Positions 34,083-44,748 of a DNA stretch of 64,000 nt are shown one piece after another. Source of the DNA: Rhodocyclaceae bacterium (GTDB lineage Bacteria > Pseudomonadota > Gammaproteobacteria > Burkholderiales > Rhodocyclaceae). Where the stretch lies: assembly GCA_016702335.1 (NCBI GenBank), contig JADJEF010000003.1, positions 437,370 through 501,369 on the forward strand. Direction: 5' to 3'. How positions within the stretch are numbered: position 1 is the first letter of the stretch; each line of letters starts with the position of its first letter. The translations under genes were made by a program, and so were the position numbers. The notes below the pieces were generated by a model. The model saw only the letters and a list, made by a program, of their open reading frames with translations, had not been told where the DNA came from and ran no database searches.

Positions 34083-37027
34083 GCCGCGGCCCTCCAGCGT
34101 GCGGCGTTGGGCGCCTTGTCGCCGTGTCGCCAGCGCCGACTTGCGAATGAACGCTCAGCCGCACGATCGCCTTCGAGCACATCCTGCCCGCCTTTGCCTT
34201 GGATGCGGTCGGCACCGAGGGTGCCGATGAGGTGGTCGTTGCGCCCAGGGGATTCGGCCTGGGTGACGATGACGTTGCCGTCGAGGTCATAGTTTTCGTC
34301 AATGACATCGCTCGTGCGGGTGTCGAAGTCCTTGGGCAGCAGATCGCCCACTCGCGGTTGCGCGGGGTTGCTTTCGGCAAGCGTGAGCCGGCGCAGACCG
34401 AAGTCCCCGTCTTTGAACTCGCTGCCCAGATCGACGCTGGCACCGTCAGGCAGGGCGAGCACCCAGCGGGTCTTGCCATCGTTCGTCTCCTTGCGCAGGG
34501 TGGTCGTGCCGTCGGGGCTGACCCAGGTGGTGGCGTCCTTTTGCAGGAGGATGCCTAGGCCGCGCGTGGGCGTCGTCGCGTCGTCGGTGCTTTCCACCAG
34601 CAGGCGGCCTTCCTTGATCTTGTCGGGGTGGGTGTCGCTGTCGATGTCGATCAGGGTGTCTTGGCCGTCGCCACCACGTAGCAGGTAGGTGTCCCAGCCT
34701 TTGCCACCGTAGAGCCGGTCGTCTCCCTTACCGCCATCGAGGAGGTCGTTGCCGGTGCCGCCTTCGAGGCGATCCGCGCCGCCCCTGCCCGTCAGGGTGT
34801 CGTGGCCGTCGCCGCCGTAGAGGTGGTCGGACTCATCGCCGCCAGTGATGGTGTCGTTGGCGGTGCCACCAAAGCGGTAGTGACGGGCCGTGTTGCGAAG
34901 GTTGTCTTCGGCATTGTCGGGGTCAAAGCCCTGGGCAATGCGGTAGCCGCTGGCAATGTCTTCGTAGTAGGTGGAATCGGTCTGGTAGGCATGGGTATCT
35001 TTCGCCTTATCCAGCTTCTCTTTCTCGGGGTCGCGGTTGTTCTCGCCAAACCACTGCTTGCGCTTGAGGAATTCGGCACGGTCGGTGAGCCAGGTGTCGC
35101 TGAAGGCAGCTTTGCCGGTATCGCCGTGGTCTGGTCCGAGATCGATGTCATCCTTCCACGATTTACTCAGAGCCGGGTCGACAGCCTTGAGAGCCGCCAG
35201 CGCGGGGGTATCGCTCGTGGTTAGGGCAAACGGGGCGAGGTGGTAGAGGGCAAGAAACTGGCCGTAGTCAGTGCGGGCTTTGCTGCCCTCGGTGGTGGGG
35301 GGTACGAGGCTCACGAGGCCGTTCTTGGCGGCGTCGGCCAGGGCTTTATAGGCAGCGCTGCCGACAATGGCGGTGAGGCTCTTGTAGAGGGCGTCGCGGC
35401 CGGTGTAGCCCTCGGGGTTTTTGGCTGGGTCCCAGTCCACTTTGGCCCAGGTGTTACCGTCGGGGCTGCCCTTGAGGTGTAGTTTTTTGGCGTCGTCGGG
35501 CGGCAGCACCATGCCGGCCAGGGCGTTGACGATGTTCTCCAGGACGTCGCCTTCGGCTTTGCCCGCGCCGTTGTTGTTTTGTGCGGCGAGGTAGGAGGCG
35601 TGTTTGAGGATGCCGTCGATCAGGGGTTGGGGGTCTTGCCGTTGGCCCACCGACATGAGATTGAGCAGGGTGTTCTGTACGTTGAGGGAGTCGAGGATCA
35701 GCACCAGACTGTGGTCGTCGCCATAATCGTTGTGCGAGAAACCATTCACCAACGGCTTTGACTTGGCCGCGCCCGCCAAGGCAGCAAGGTAATCCCCCCG
35801 CGTCTGCGGCTGGTCTTCGATGAACACGTGGGCATCTCTGCCCGTGTGATAGAGCGTATGCGCCGCCACCGCCACGGGTTTGGGGGAGGAGAGCTCCCAG
35901 CCGACCACATCGGTCTGATTGCCCAGGGCACCATCATCAGCAAGGAATTGCAATTTGTCGATGCCGCCGTTCTTCACAATGTCCCAGCCCACCCCAATCT
36001 TGCCGCGATTGTCGATGACATGACGCTTCTCGACCAGCAAGGTGGCGAGCTGGTAGTCGAAGCTGGCGCCAGCGATGTTGGTAGTGGGGATGTTGGCCGG
36101 GTTGTCGGAGTCCGCACTGCCCGATGCGACCCCACTCACCGTGGTCGCCAGATTCACCACGGCACGCACCTGCGTGAGCGCGGTGCGCAGCAGGTTTTCG
36201 TCTTTGAGCAACTCGTTGGCCTCGTTGGGCGCGACCACCTTGCTCAATTCGTTAATGCGGATGCTGGCATTGAGTGGCAGTGCGCCACCATGCGTCAGCG
36301 CATAGCTGTGCAGTTCGCGATAGAGCTTTTTGCCGGCAGTGCTCGATAGCCGATCAACCAGTCCGTCAGTGGTGCTCGCTGCGTCGCGCAGGTCGCGGAA
36401 GTCGGCCATGATGGTGGACAGTGGCTCACTGAAGCGACCGATGCCGGCACCGTTGAAGGTGACGACCTTGTCGATCTGGCCAAAGCTATTGTCTTCGTGA
36501 CGCCGCAGATTGAAGGCGCTGGCCAGGTGGCCGCCCAGGCTGTAGCCGGTGACACTGTAGCGGGCACCTTCGGGCAGCAGGCCGCTGGTCTTGAGGCTGG
36601 CGTACCACGCTTCCATGTCGTCGATCTGACCGAAGGCCAGCCCGAGATTCGCCATTTCGTGGCTGTCCGCTTGCAAGGTGTCGCGCGCGGCATCGTCAGC
36701 GAATTCGGTGCTGCGGAAGGAGAGAACGAGTTCGTTGGTCGCGGTGTGCCTGAAGAGCGTGCCGGAGAAACCCGTTTTGGTGTTGGAGAGGGGCTCGACA
36801 ACTCTCCAGTCTTTGTCCAATCCCGAGAATGCCACTTGGCTGGGTGCGAAACGACTGGCGCGTTCGTTGCCTACAACCAAGTTCTCACTGGTAAGTTCGA
36901 TGCTGGCTATTCTCGTCCCAGGCACCAAATCATTCCGTTTGAGCGCATTTTCGCCGTACAGGGACTCCGCCGCCATTTGCAGGTTGGCAAATTTCAAGTA
37001 GTCAGTATTGGTGAGTGAAGCGGACAT
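34079..37027 (-). CDS. Module G: lipase-RTX protein, C-terminally truncated
   Basis: A 982-residue intact frame. N-terminal lipase domain (residues 1-~450, nucleophile GYSLGGH at Ser163, NDYGDDHSLVLIL later), a helical middle region, then RTX repeats from ~residue 760 (GGDGHDTLTGRGGADRLEGG and similar nonapeptides). Compared with module E it ends early, after KGGQDVLEGDRAAERS, and the last residues (ASRRWRHGD onward) are encoded by the dispersed repeat and flanking DNA. The stop overlaps the lipoprotein H start. RTX repeats bind calcium outside the cell and typically accompany type I secretion, but the truncated form may lack the secretion signal. It belongs to the same subgroup as A, E and F. 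Confidence 0.8.
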   Translation of the reverse strand: MSASLTNTDYLKFANLQMAAESLYGENALKRNDLVPGTRIASIELTSENLVVGNERASRFAPSQVAFSGLDKDWRVVEPLSNTKTGFSGTLFRHTATNELVLSFRSTEFADDAARDTLQADSHEMANLGLAFGQIDDMEAWYASLKTSGLLPEGARYSVTGYSLGGHLASAFNLRRHEDNSFGQIDKVVTFNGAGIGRFSEPLSTIMADFRDLRDAASTTDGLVDRLSSTAGKKLYRELHSYALTHGGALPLNASIRINELSKVVAPNEANELLKDENLLRTALTQVRAVVNLATTVSGVASGSADSDNPANIPTTNIAGASFDYQLATLLVEKRHVIDNRGKIGVGWDIVKNGGIDKLQFLADDGALGNQTDVVGWELSSPKPVAVAAHTLYHTGRDAHVFIEDQPQTRGDYLAALAGAAKSKPLVNGFSHNDYGDDHSLVLILDSLNVQNTLLNLMSVGQRQDPQPLIDGILKHASYLAAQNNNGAGKAEGDVLENIVNALAGMVLPPDDAKKLHLKGSPDGNTWAKVDWDPAKNPEGYTGRDALYKSLTAIVGSAAYKALADAAKNGLVSLVPPTTEGSKARTDYGQFLALYHLAPFALTTSDTPALAALKAVDPALSKSWKDDIDLGPDHGDTGKAAFSDTWLTDRAEFLKRKQWFGENNRDPEKEKLDKAKDTHAYQTDSTYYEDIASGYRIAQGFDPDNAEDNLRNTARHYRFGGTANDTITGGDESDHLYGGDGHDTLTGRGGADRLEGGTGNDLLDGGKGDDRLYGGKGWDTYLLRGGDGQDTLIDIDSDTHPDKIKEGRLLVESTDDATTPTRGLGILLQKDATTWVSPDGTTTLRKETNDGKTRWVLALPDGASVDLGSEFKDGDFGLRRLTLAESNPAQPRVGDLLPKDFDTRTSDVIDENYDLDGNVIVTQAESPGRNDHLIGTLGADRIQGKGGQDVLEGDRAAERSFASRRWRHGDKAPNAARWRAAA
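34119..34146 (-). repeat. Dispersed short repeat at module G/H junction
   Basis: Sits at the exact truncation point of the module G RTX region and is read in frame as ASRRWRHGD. Confidence 0.85.
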
Positions 37028-37028
37028 C

Positions 37029-37907
37029 TCAGTTCTCCTTGCTTGGCTTGGCAACCTGATCGACGAAGTAGCGCGTTTGAGTGCTTGCGGAGCCAACGAA
37101 GTGGCAACCGTATGCGGTAAGCCAGGGGCTCGGATTGCCAATGCTGGATGTCCCACGTACGACATAGAATGTCTTTTCCGCCAACACTTCGTTTGCGTGG
37201 AGATCAATTACTCTGATCGTGCTGCTGGCAACACCTAAGGCGCGCTCCTCGGGGATGACATGATCCTCGAAGGTAACGCCGTAGCGGGGTTCGGGATCAG
37301 GGGCGGGCTTCTTGTCGAGCGTCCAACGGTATACATTCAAGTCGTAATTTGGGTTCTTGCTCAATTCAAGTTGAACGTTGAAAGCAGTCTTGTCCTTTTG
37401 CCCAACTACTTTGTCTGAGCCGGTGTACCGCCAGCGCTTGCCATCTTTGTCGTCGATGACATCGGCCCAGCGGTAGCCATTTCTTGATCCAATTTGCCTG
37501 GTCTCCCCAATATATCCACGCTCGCTGGGCGAGCTAGGCGAGCGCCCGCCAAGGTAAGACTTTGGCAATTCATATCCAAGGAAACTGGCAATGTAGCTAT
37601 CGCCCGTGCGCTCTTCTGCAAACGCGGCCCCAGGCCAATCTGGATCATTCCATTCTCTTTCCCCACGGTTGGGTCGCAGCTTCATCAACAAAATGCCCTC
37701 GACATTGTCGACGGTGCGATAGATTTTTTCCCCGGCAACCGTGCGGCACTTCTGTTCCCAAAGCGCACGGCCGGCCTTGACGCGCTCTTGCACCGTCAAT
37801 TTCGAAGGGTCGGCCGAATTGGCGGAGTGGGCGGGTCGGCCGCCACCCGCGCAACCGGCGAGCACCAGCGCAATCGCCGTGAGGTACGAAACGCAACGGG
37901 CGTTCAT
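37029..37907 (-). CDS. Module G lipoprotein, candidate cognate partner of lipase G
   Basis: A 292-residue lipoprotein, lipobox VLAGC (Cys19, next residue Ala). The AGC/AAC lineage markers are present: VQERVKAGRALWEQKCRTV split by the usual spacing, EKIYRTVDNVEGILLMKLRP, YGVTFEDHVIPEERALGVAS, and the C-terminal KPSKEN whose codons contain the GGAGAA ribosome site for lipase G. The central part (DKVVGQKDKTAFNVQLELSK) is shared with lipoproteins E and F. The start at 37907 gives a clean signal peptide and overlaps the stop of lipase F (ATGA). Function is inferred as lipase partner, perhaps immunity. Confidence 0.75.
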   Translation of the reverse strand: MNARCVSYLTAIALVLAGCAGGGRPAHSANSADPSKLTVQERVKAGRALWEQKCRTVAGEKIYRTVDNVEGILLMKLRPNRGEREWNDPDWPGAAFAEERTGDSYIASFLGYELPKSYLGGRSPSSPSERGYIGETRQIGSRNGYRWADVIDDKDGKRWRYTGSDKVVGQKDKTAFNVQLELSKNPNYDLNVYRWTLDKKPAPDPEPRYGVTFEDHVIPEERALGVASSTIRVIDLHANEVLAEKTFYVVRGTSSIGNPSPWLTAYGCHFVGSASTQTRYFVDQVAKPSKEN

Positions 37908-39259
37908 ACGGCGCTCCATTGCGAATGTTGCGCCGGGCAAACAAGCAAATCGCCGTTCCGCGGGCGCCGACTTGCGGAAGATTTGGCTTTGGCCGTGACA
38001 GCGGCACGCCGCATATGCTGCCCGCGCACGCCGGGGCATGGCCGGCGCGGTGAATGTGCCAGCCTGAACGAAGCCGGCCATGCGCTGGCGTGCGCCCCTC
38101 GGGCGGCGCGCATCGACACTCGGCGCTGGCGATACGGCGATATTGGCTTTCTAGAACCCGCTTGCTTCCCAACGTCTGCGCCGTGCGACCGGAAGCGCGT
38201 ATCCCAGCCCATCCCAATCTTGCCGCGATTGTCGATGACATGACGCTTCTCGATCAGCAAGGTGGCGAGCTGGTAGTCGAAGCTGGCGCCAGCGATACTG
38301 GTGGTGGGGATATTCGCCGGGTTGTCGGAGCCCTCACTGCCCGAGGGGACCGCGCTCACTGTGGTGGCGAGATTGACGACGGCACGCACCTGCGTGAGCG
38401 CGGTGCGCAGCAGGTTTTCGTCTTTGAGCAGCTCGTTGGCCTCGTTGGGCGCGACCACCTTGCTCAATTCGTTAATGCGGATGCTGGCATTGAGTGGCAG
38501 TGCGCCACCATGCGTCAGCGCATAGCTGTGCAGTTCGCGATAGAGCTTTTTGCCGGCAGTGCTCGATAGCCGATCAACCAGTCCGTCAGTGGTGCTCGCT
38601 GCGTCGCGCAGGTCGCGAAAGTCGGCCATGATTTTGGTCAGCGGCTCACTGAAGCGGCCGATACCGGCGCCGTTGAAGGTGACGACCTGCTCGATCTGCC
38701 CGGCGCTATTGTCGTCGTGGCGCAGCAGGTTGAAGGCGCTGGCCAGGTGGCCGCCCAGGCTGTAGCCGGTGACGCTGTAGCGGGCACCTTCGGGCAGCAG
38801 GCCGCTGGTCTTGAGGCTGGCGTACCACGCTTCCATGTCGTCGATCTGACCGAAGGCCAGCCCGAGATTCGCCATTTCGTGGCTGTCCGCTTGCAAGGTG
38901 TCGCGCGCGGCATCGTCGGCGAATTCGGTGCTGCGGAAGGAGAGGACGAGTTCGTTGGTCGCGGTGTGCCGGAACAGCGTGCCGGAGAATCCCGTTTTGG
39001 TGTTGGAGATGTGCCGGTCGACCGTCCAGTCATCGGCGAGATGGGAATACTCGACCTGGGTCTTGGTGAAGCGGCTAGCGCGTTCGTTGCCGACTTCGAG
39101 GTTAGCGCGTCCGTTGGCGGATGGATTGATAGGACCGACGTAAGGGCTCCCAGGGGTTACATTGGGGTCGATCTGCGCGTTCTTGTCGAATAGAGACTCT
39201 GCCGCCATTTGCAGATTGGCGAACTTCAGATAGTCTGCAATTGTCAGTGTGCCGGACAT
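37904..39259 (-). CDS. Module F: lipase fragment with element-encoded tail
   Basis: A 451-residue frame. Residues 1-~353 match the lipase domain of modules G and A, including GYSLGGH (Ser167) and VVTFNGAGIG. The protein then leaves the family after RGKIGMGWDT and continues with ~98 residues encoded by the hairpin element at 37951-38141 and flanking DNA (RPCPGVRGQHMRR and similar), ending by overlap with the lipoprotein G start. The conserved DDHSLVL segment and the RTX part are missing, so catalysis is doubtful. The cut lies exactly at the element edge while the downstream coupling is kept. It could be a decayed copy or a sequence donor for recombination. Confidence 0.75.
   Translation of the reverse strand: MSGTLTIADYLKFANLQMAAESLFDKNAQIDPNVTPGSPYVGPINPSANGRANLEVGNERASRFTKTQVEYSHLADDWTVDRHISNTKTGFSGTLFRHTATNELVLSFRSTEFADDAARDTLQADSHEMANLGLAFGQIDDMEAWYASLKTSGLLPEGARYSVTGYSLGGHLASAFNLLRHDDNSAGQIEQVVTFNGAGIGRFSEPLTKIMADFRDLRDAASTTDGLVDRLSSTAGKKLYRELHSYALTHGGALPLNASIRINELSKVVAPNEANELLKDENLLRTALTQVRAVVNLATTVSAVPSGSEGSDNPANIPTTSIAGASFDYQLATLLIEKRHVIDNRGKIGMGWDTRFRSHGADVGKQAGSRKPISPYRQRRVSMRAARGAHASAWPASFRLAHSPRRPCPGVRGQHMRRAAVTAKAKSSASRRPRNGDLLVCPAQHSQWSAV
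37951..38141. mobile_element. Hairpin element bounded by inverted short repeats (module F)
   Basis: A 191-bp unit with a reverse copy of the short repeat at 37951-37977 and a forward copy at 38117-38141. Between them two 23-base arms (38024-38046 and 38073-38095) are complementary except for two mismatches. The layout resembles a MITE or REPIN without a transposase. Confidence 0.7.
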
Positions 39260-39260
39260 A

Positions 39261-40160
39261 TCAATTCTCCAGTTTTTTGGGGATCAGAATTTGGTCAACG
39301 AACTTACGTGTGGTTGCACCTGCATCCCCCTTGAATTTGCACCCATAGGCGGTAAGCCAAAGCGTAGGGTTGTATTTGCTTAATGCGCCGCTCACGACAT
39401 AGGGGGTGTACTCGCCCATGACTTCATTGGTCTGAAGGTCAATCACCTTGACCGTGCTGCTGGCGACGCCCAGGTCGCGCTCTTCAGGGATGACGTGATC
39501 CTCGAAGGTGACGCCGTAGCGCGGGGCGGGATCGAGGGCGGGTTTCTTGTCGAGCGTCCAACGGTATATGTTCAAGTCGTAGTTTGGGTTCTTGGTCAAT
39601 TCAAGTTGCACGTTGAAGGCGGTCTCGTCTTTTTGACCAACCACTTTCCTAAAACTCGTGTAACGCCAGCGCTTACCATCCTGCTCGTCAACGACATCCA
39701 CCCAACGGTAACCTGGGAGGTTGGAAGCGTCGCGCGGATTGAATTCGGCGGTGACATAGCCACGGCGCTCTTTAGAGACGGGCAACCCTCTTGGATCGCT
39801 TGAATGCTCGTAACCCAGGAACGTCTCGATGTAAGCGCCATCAGTGCGCTCGGTCGCAAACGCCGCTCCCGGCCAGTTCGGATCTGAGAGTTCTTCACTG
39901 GGTCCGGCACGACGCAGCTTCATCAGCAATATCCCTTCAACATTCTCGACCGTGCGGTAGATTTTTTCCCCGGCCACGGTTCGGCACTTCTCTTCCCAGA
40001 GCGCACGGCCGGCCTTGACGCGTTCTTGCACCGTCATCGTAGCCGTGTCGGGCATTGCGGCTACTGTCGCGCTGCCCGACTGGCCGGGGTTGCTGCCCCC
40101 GGCGCAAGCGGCAATGGTCAGCGCAAGCGCCGTCAGCAATGCGGCGTGGCGGGCGTTCAT
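39261..40160 (-). CDS. Module F lipoprotein
   Basis: A 299-residue lipoprotein with lipobox IAAC (Cys19, next residue Ala). The first ~80 residues are identical to lipoprotein A (MNARHAALLTALALTIAACA start), after which the two differ. The central segment (KVVGQKDETAFNVQLELTK) and C-terminus follow the E/G type, with YGVTFEDHVIPEERDLG and KVIDLQTNEVMGEY. It ends KKLEN with the ribosome site for lipase F. Its start overlaps the stop of lipase-RTX E. The identical N-terminus with a different middle is direct evidence of exchange between modules. Function unproven. Confidence 0.75.
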   Translation of the reverse strand: MNARHAALLTALALTIAACAGGSNPGQSGSATVAAMPDTATMTVQERVKAGRALWEEKCRTVAGEKIYRTVENVEGILLMKLRRAGPSEELSDPNWPGAAFATERTDGAYIETFLGYEHSSDPRGLPVSKERRGYVTAEFNPRDASNLPGYRWVDVVDEQDGKRWRYTSFRKVVGQKDETAFNVQLELTKNPNYDLNIYRWTLDKKPALDPAPRYGVTFEDHVIPEERDLGVASSTVKVIDLQTNEVMGEYTPYVVSGALSKYNPTLWLTAYGCKFKGDAGATTRKFVDQILIPKKLEN

Positions 40161-40205
40161 GCCACGCTCCTTGCATAGTCATCATTGTTCGCTTGGCATT
40201 GCAGA

Positions 40206-40233
40206 TCGCCGTGTCGCCAGCGCCGACTTGCGG
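40206..40233 (-). repeat. Dispersed short repeat at module E/F junction
   Basis: Lies at the 3' end of the module E RTX gene, read in frame as ASRRWRHGD. Confidence 0.85.
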
Positions 40234-40398
40234 ATGCGTCACCATCGCTACCCCGGCCACCCGAGAGCACATCGCCGTTGCTGCCCACGATGAAGTCGGC
40301 GCTACGCCCGCCCGTGAGGTGGGTGTGCCCGGTGGCGTCGGTGCCACGATAGACGCCTTCGCCGTAGTGGCCGATGAAGCGCGTCATGGAGAGTTGGG

Positions 40399-40424
40399 TC
40401 GCCGTACCACCAGCGCCGACTTGC
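40399..40424 (-). repeat. Dispersed short repeat inside RTX C-terminus (module E)
   Basis: Read in frame as QVGAGGTA within the final RTX region. The same site is occupied in the module D copy and in the ninth gene. Confidence 0.85.
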
Positions 40425-43400
40425 ACGTGCTCAATGTTGCCGGCCAGCCCTTGCCCGACCAGCAGCAAATCGCTGCCTTCCTGCCCTTGTTCGGCCTGGG
40501 CCTGGCTACCGTAGCGAATGAGCAGGTTGCCCTCGTCGTTGTCAATCAGTTGCAGGGTACGGGTGTCGACGCTGGCATCGAAGGCGAGCGTGTCCACACC
40601 GCCTTCATCGACCACCATCTCGACTTGCACAGCGGTTTCGCCGTTGATGTCGATGGTGCGCGAGGCACCATCACCCGCGCGAAATACATAGGTGTCATCC
40701 CCCAGCCCGCCATCGAGCGCATCGGTGCCCGTGCCGCCGGTGAGCCGGTCGTTGCCGGCCCCCGCCTGCACGGCATCGTTGCCGGCTTTGCCGTCCATGC
40801 GGTCTTCCAGTGCCGTGCCGGTGAGCAGGTCGTCGCCCTCGGTGCCGTCCAGATCAAAGCCGCGGGCGAGCAGTTGCGCCCAGGTGAAGGTGCCGCCATC
40901 GGCAAACTCGAAGCTCGCGACGCTGGGGTCGGCCAGCGGGTCGTCAGGGTTGAAGTTCTCGATATGCAGGGCATCGCCGTCGCCGAAATCGAGCAGCAGG
41001 GAGCCTTTGCGCAGGATGACGTCTTTGGCCGCGATGCCTTTGCCAAAGATGAGCACGCTGGCATCCTTGAGCGCGTCGTCATCGTAGATGCGGTCTTCGC
41101 CGTCGCCTTTGTTGTAGATGTAGGTATCGCGCCCCTTGCCGCCCCACAGAAAGTCGTCGCCAGCGCCGCCGATGAGCACGTCGTCCTTCGCACCGCCGGC
41201 GAGCACGTCCTCGCCCGCACCGCCCAGCAAGGTGTCGTGGCCGGCTTCGCCGAACAGCACATCGTCTTCGGTGCCGCCGTCGAGCAGGTCGTTACCGGCA
41301 CCGCCGAGCAGCCAGTCGTTGCCCTTGCCGCCGTAGAGGGAGTCGTCACCGCCTTCTTCGTCACGGCCCGTGGTGCCGCCGTTCGTGATGGTCCAGGTAA
41401 AGGTGTTCTCCGCTTGGTCGGAGGATGTGAGTTCCTCGGTGGATGGGCGTTTGAGGGTAACACCCCAGTCGCGGGAGCTTCCCACCGCAATGGTCTGGTC
41501 ACCATGCAGCAGGTCATCGCCCGCCCCGCCAATGAGCAGATCGCTGCCCACACCGCCGGTGAGCAGGTCTTGGGCCGCACCGCCGATGAGGATGTCGTTG
41601 CCCTTGCCGCCATCGACCCAGTCGCCGCGCGTGGTTTCGCTCTCATCGGTGCTGCCGGATTTGAGGGCGGCGGTGACGGCGGCGATGCTGGCGCTGGCCG
41701 TGGTGGCGTCGCCGGGTGCGCTGCCGCCCCACAGGAGGTCATTGCCGCCTTGCCCGGCGACGATGTCGCTGCCTTCGCCGCCCTCCAGGCGGTCGTCGCC
41801 GCCGTTGTTCTCGGCAAGGCTGTTGTCGCCGCCGTCGCGCAGGGCGGCGCGGTCGCCTTCGAGCACATCCTGCCCGCCTTTGCCTTGGATGCTGTCGGCA
41901 CCGAGGGTGCCGATGAGGTGGTCTTGACGATTCGGGGCTTCCTGCTTGTCGTCCCTGACGATGACGTTGCCGTCGAGGTCATAGTTTTCGTCAATGACAT
42001 CGCTCGTGCGGGTGTCGAAGTCTTTGGGCAGCAGGTCGCCCACCCGCGGTTTCGTGGGGTTGCCTTCGGCAAGCGTGAGCCGACGCAGGCCGAAGTCCCC
42101 GTCTTTGAACTCGCTGCCCAGATCGACGCTGGCACCGTCAGGCAGGGCGAGCACCCAGCGGGTCTTGCCCTCGTTCGTCTCCTTGCTCAGGGTGGTCGTG
42201 CCGTCGGGGCTGACCCAGGTGGTGTCGTCCTTCTCCAGCAAGATGCCCAGGCCGCGCGTGGGCGTGGACGCGTCGTCGGTGCTTTCCACCAGCAGGCGAC
42301 CTTCCTTGATCGGGTCGCCTTGGTCACTGTTGATGTCGACCAGGGTGTCTTGGCCGTCGCCGCCACGCAGCAGGTAGGTATCCCAGCCTTTGCCACCGTA
42401 GAGCCGGTCGTCGCCCGTGCCGCCATCGAGGATGTCGTTGCCGGTGCCGCCTTCGAGGCGATCCGCGCCGCCCCTGCCCGTCAGGGTGTCGTGGCCGTCG
42501 CCGCCGTAGAGGTGGTCATCCACATCGCCGCCGATGAGGGTGTCGTTGGCGTTGCCACCAAAGCGAAAGTGTTTGACGGTGTCGAGTTTGTTGCTGGCTT
42601 TGTCGGGGTCAAAGCCCTGGGCGATGCGGTAGCCGCTGGCGAGGTCTTGGTAGTAGGTGGCGTCGTTCTGGTAGGCGTTGCCTGTGGAGCCGGTGACGTA
42701 CTTGGCATTTTGCGGGTTGAGGTTCTGCTCGCCAAACCACTGCTTGCGTTTGAGGAATTCGGCACGGTCGGTGAGCCAGGTGTCGCTGAAGGCAGCTTTG
42801 CCGGTGTCGCGTTGGTCTGGTCCGAGCTTGATGTCCTCGTCCCATTGGTCGCTCAGTGTCTTGTCGACGGCCTTGAGGGCGGCCAGTGCCCCCTCATTGT
42901 CGGTCTGGAGCGCAAACGGGGCGAGGTGGTAGAGGGCGAGGAACTGGCCGTAGTCAGTGCGGGCTTTGCTGCCCTCGGTGGTGGGGGGTACGAGGCTCAC
43001 GAGGCCGTTCTTGGCGGCGTCGGCCAGGGCTTTATAGGCAGCGCTGCCGACAATGGCGGTGAGGCTCTTGTAGAGGGCGTCGCGGCCGGTGTAGCCCTCG
43101 GGGTTTTTGGCTGGGTCCCAGTCCACTTTGGCCCAGGTGTTACCGTCGGGGCTGCCCTTGAGGTGTAGTTTTTTGGCGTCGTCGGGCGGCAGCACCATGC
43201 CGGCCAGGGCGTTGACGATGTTCTCCAGGACGTCGCCTTCGGCCTTGCCCGCGCCGTTGTTGTTTTGTGCGGCGAGGTAGGAGGCGTGTTTGAGGATGCC
43301 GTCGATCAGGGGTTGGGGTCTTGCCGTTGGCCCACCGACATGAGATTGAGCAGGGTGTTCTGTACGTTGAGGGAGTCGAGGATCAGCACCAGACTGTGGT

Positions 43401-44748
43401 CGTCGCCATAATCGTTGTGCGAGAAACCATTCACCAACGGCTTTGACTTGGCCGCGCCCGCCAAGGCAGCAAGGTAATCCCCCCGCGTCTGCGGCTGGTC
43501 TTCGATGAACACGTGGGCATCTCTGCCCGTGTGATAGAGCGTATGCGCCGCCACCGCCACGGGTTTGGGGAGGAGAGCTCCCAGCCGACCACATCGGTCT
43601 GATTGCCCAGGGCACCATCATCAGCAAGGAATTGCAATTTGTCGATGCCGCCGTTCTTCACAATGTCCCAGCCCACCCCAATCTTGCCGCGATTGTCGAT
43701 GACATGACGCTTCTCGACCAGCAAGGTGGCGAGCTGGTAGTCGAAGCTGGCGCCAGCGATGTTGGTAGTGGGGATGTTGGCCGGGTTGTCGGAGTCCGCA
43801 CTGCCCGATGCGACCCCACTCACCGTGGTCGCCAGATTCACCACGGCACGCACCTGCGTGAGCGCGGTGCGCAGCAGGTTTTCGTCTTTGAGCAACTCGT
43901 TGGCCTCGTTGGGCGCGACCACCTTGCTCAATTCGTTAATGCGGATGCTGGCATTGAGTGGCAGTGCGCCACCATGCGTCAGCGCATAGCTGTGCAGTTC
44001 GCGATAGAGCTTTTTGCCGGCAGTGCTCGATAGCCGATCAACCAGTCCGTCAGTGGTGCTCGCCGCGTCGCGCAGGTCGCGGAAGTCGACCATGATTTTG
44101 GTCAGCGGCTCACTGAAGCGGCCGATGCCGGCGCCGTTGAAGGTGACGACCTTGTCGATCTGGCCAAAGCTATTGTCTTCGTGGCGCAGCAGATTGAAGG
44201 CGCTGGCCAGGTGGCCGCCCAGGCTGTAGCCGGTGACGCTGTAGCGGGCACCTTCGGGCAACTGGCCGCTCTTCTTGAGGTGGGCGTACCACGCTTCCAT
44301 ATCGTCGATCTGGCCGAGGGCAAGACCGATGTTCGCCATCTCGTGACTGTCCGCTTGCAAGGTGTCGCGCGCGGCATCGTCGGCGAATTCGGTGCTGCGA
44401 AAGGAGAGGACGAGTTCGTTGGTCGCGGTGTGCCGGAACAGCGTGCCGGAGAATCCCGTTTTGGTGTTGGAGATGTGCTGGACGACTCCCCAGTCTTTGT
44501 CCAATCCCGAGAAGGCCACTTGGCTGGATGCAAAGCGGCTGGCGCGTTCGTTGCCTGTGGTAAGGTTGGTTGCTTTACCCTCAGCGGTGGCGAATTCGAC
44601 GGGGCCGTTCCTGTATAGGGTATCTGGATCGCCGATGGTGCCTGGCTTTTGGTTTGGGTTTACTTGTGCGCTAAATTTGAAGAGGGCCTCCGCGGCCATT
44701 TGCAGGTTGGCGAATTTCAGCGTGTCGGCAATGGTCAGGGTTGGCATG

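Larger units (their letters stand above)
40157..44747 (-). pseudogene. Module E: full-length lipase-RTX gene with two frameshifts
   Basis: About 1,530 codons if joined. Order: lipase domain (GYSLGGH, NDYGDDHSLVLIL), helical middle, then RTX repeats (LLGGAGNDLLDGG, LIGGAGDDFLWGG), the HBCP-like segment TYIYNKGDGEDRIYD, a beta domain (ALHIENFNPDDPLADPS), more RTX, and a final region containing the in-frame VGAGGTA. It ends SGGRGSDGDAS plus a repeat-encoded tail. Relative to near-identical module G, one G is missing at each of two runs (43315-43318 and 43567-43570), which break the frame. These may be real or assembly errors. The C-terminal part shows what a complete family member looks like. 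The stop overlaps the lipoprotein F start. Confidence 0.75.

Noticed and set aside
42000..42600. Many short direct repeats that could suggest a CRISPR array.
   Set aside because: They are the GGxGxD nonapeptide codons of RTX domains, in phase with the frame, with no uniform spacers and no cas genes.
40055..43168. A 1,037-codon open frame on the plus strand over the module E RTX gene.
   Set aside because: It is antisense to the RTX repeats; GC-rich periodic coding DNA opens the opposite frame, and the valine/alanine-rich translation has no family. The same holds for 47552-48862, 51285-53282, 53328-54494 and 57588-58928.
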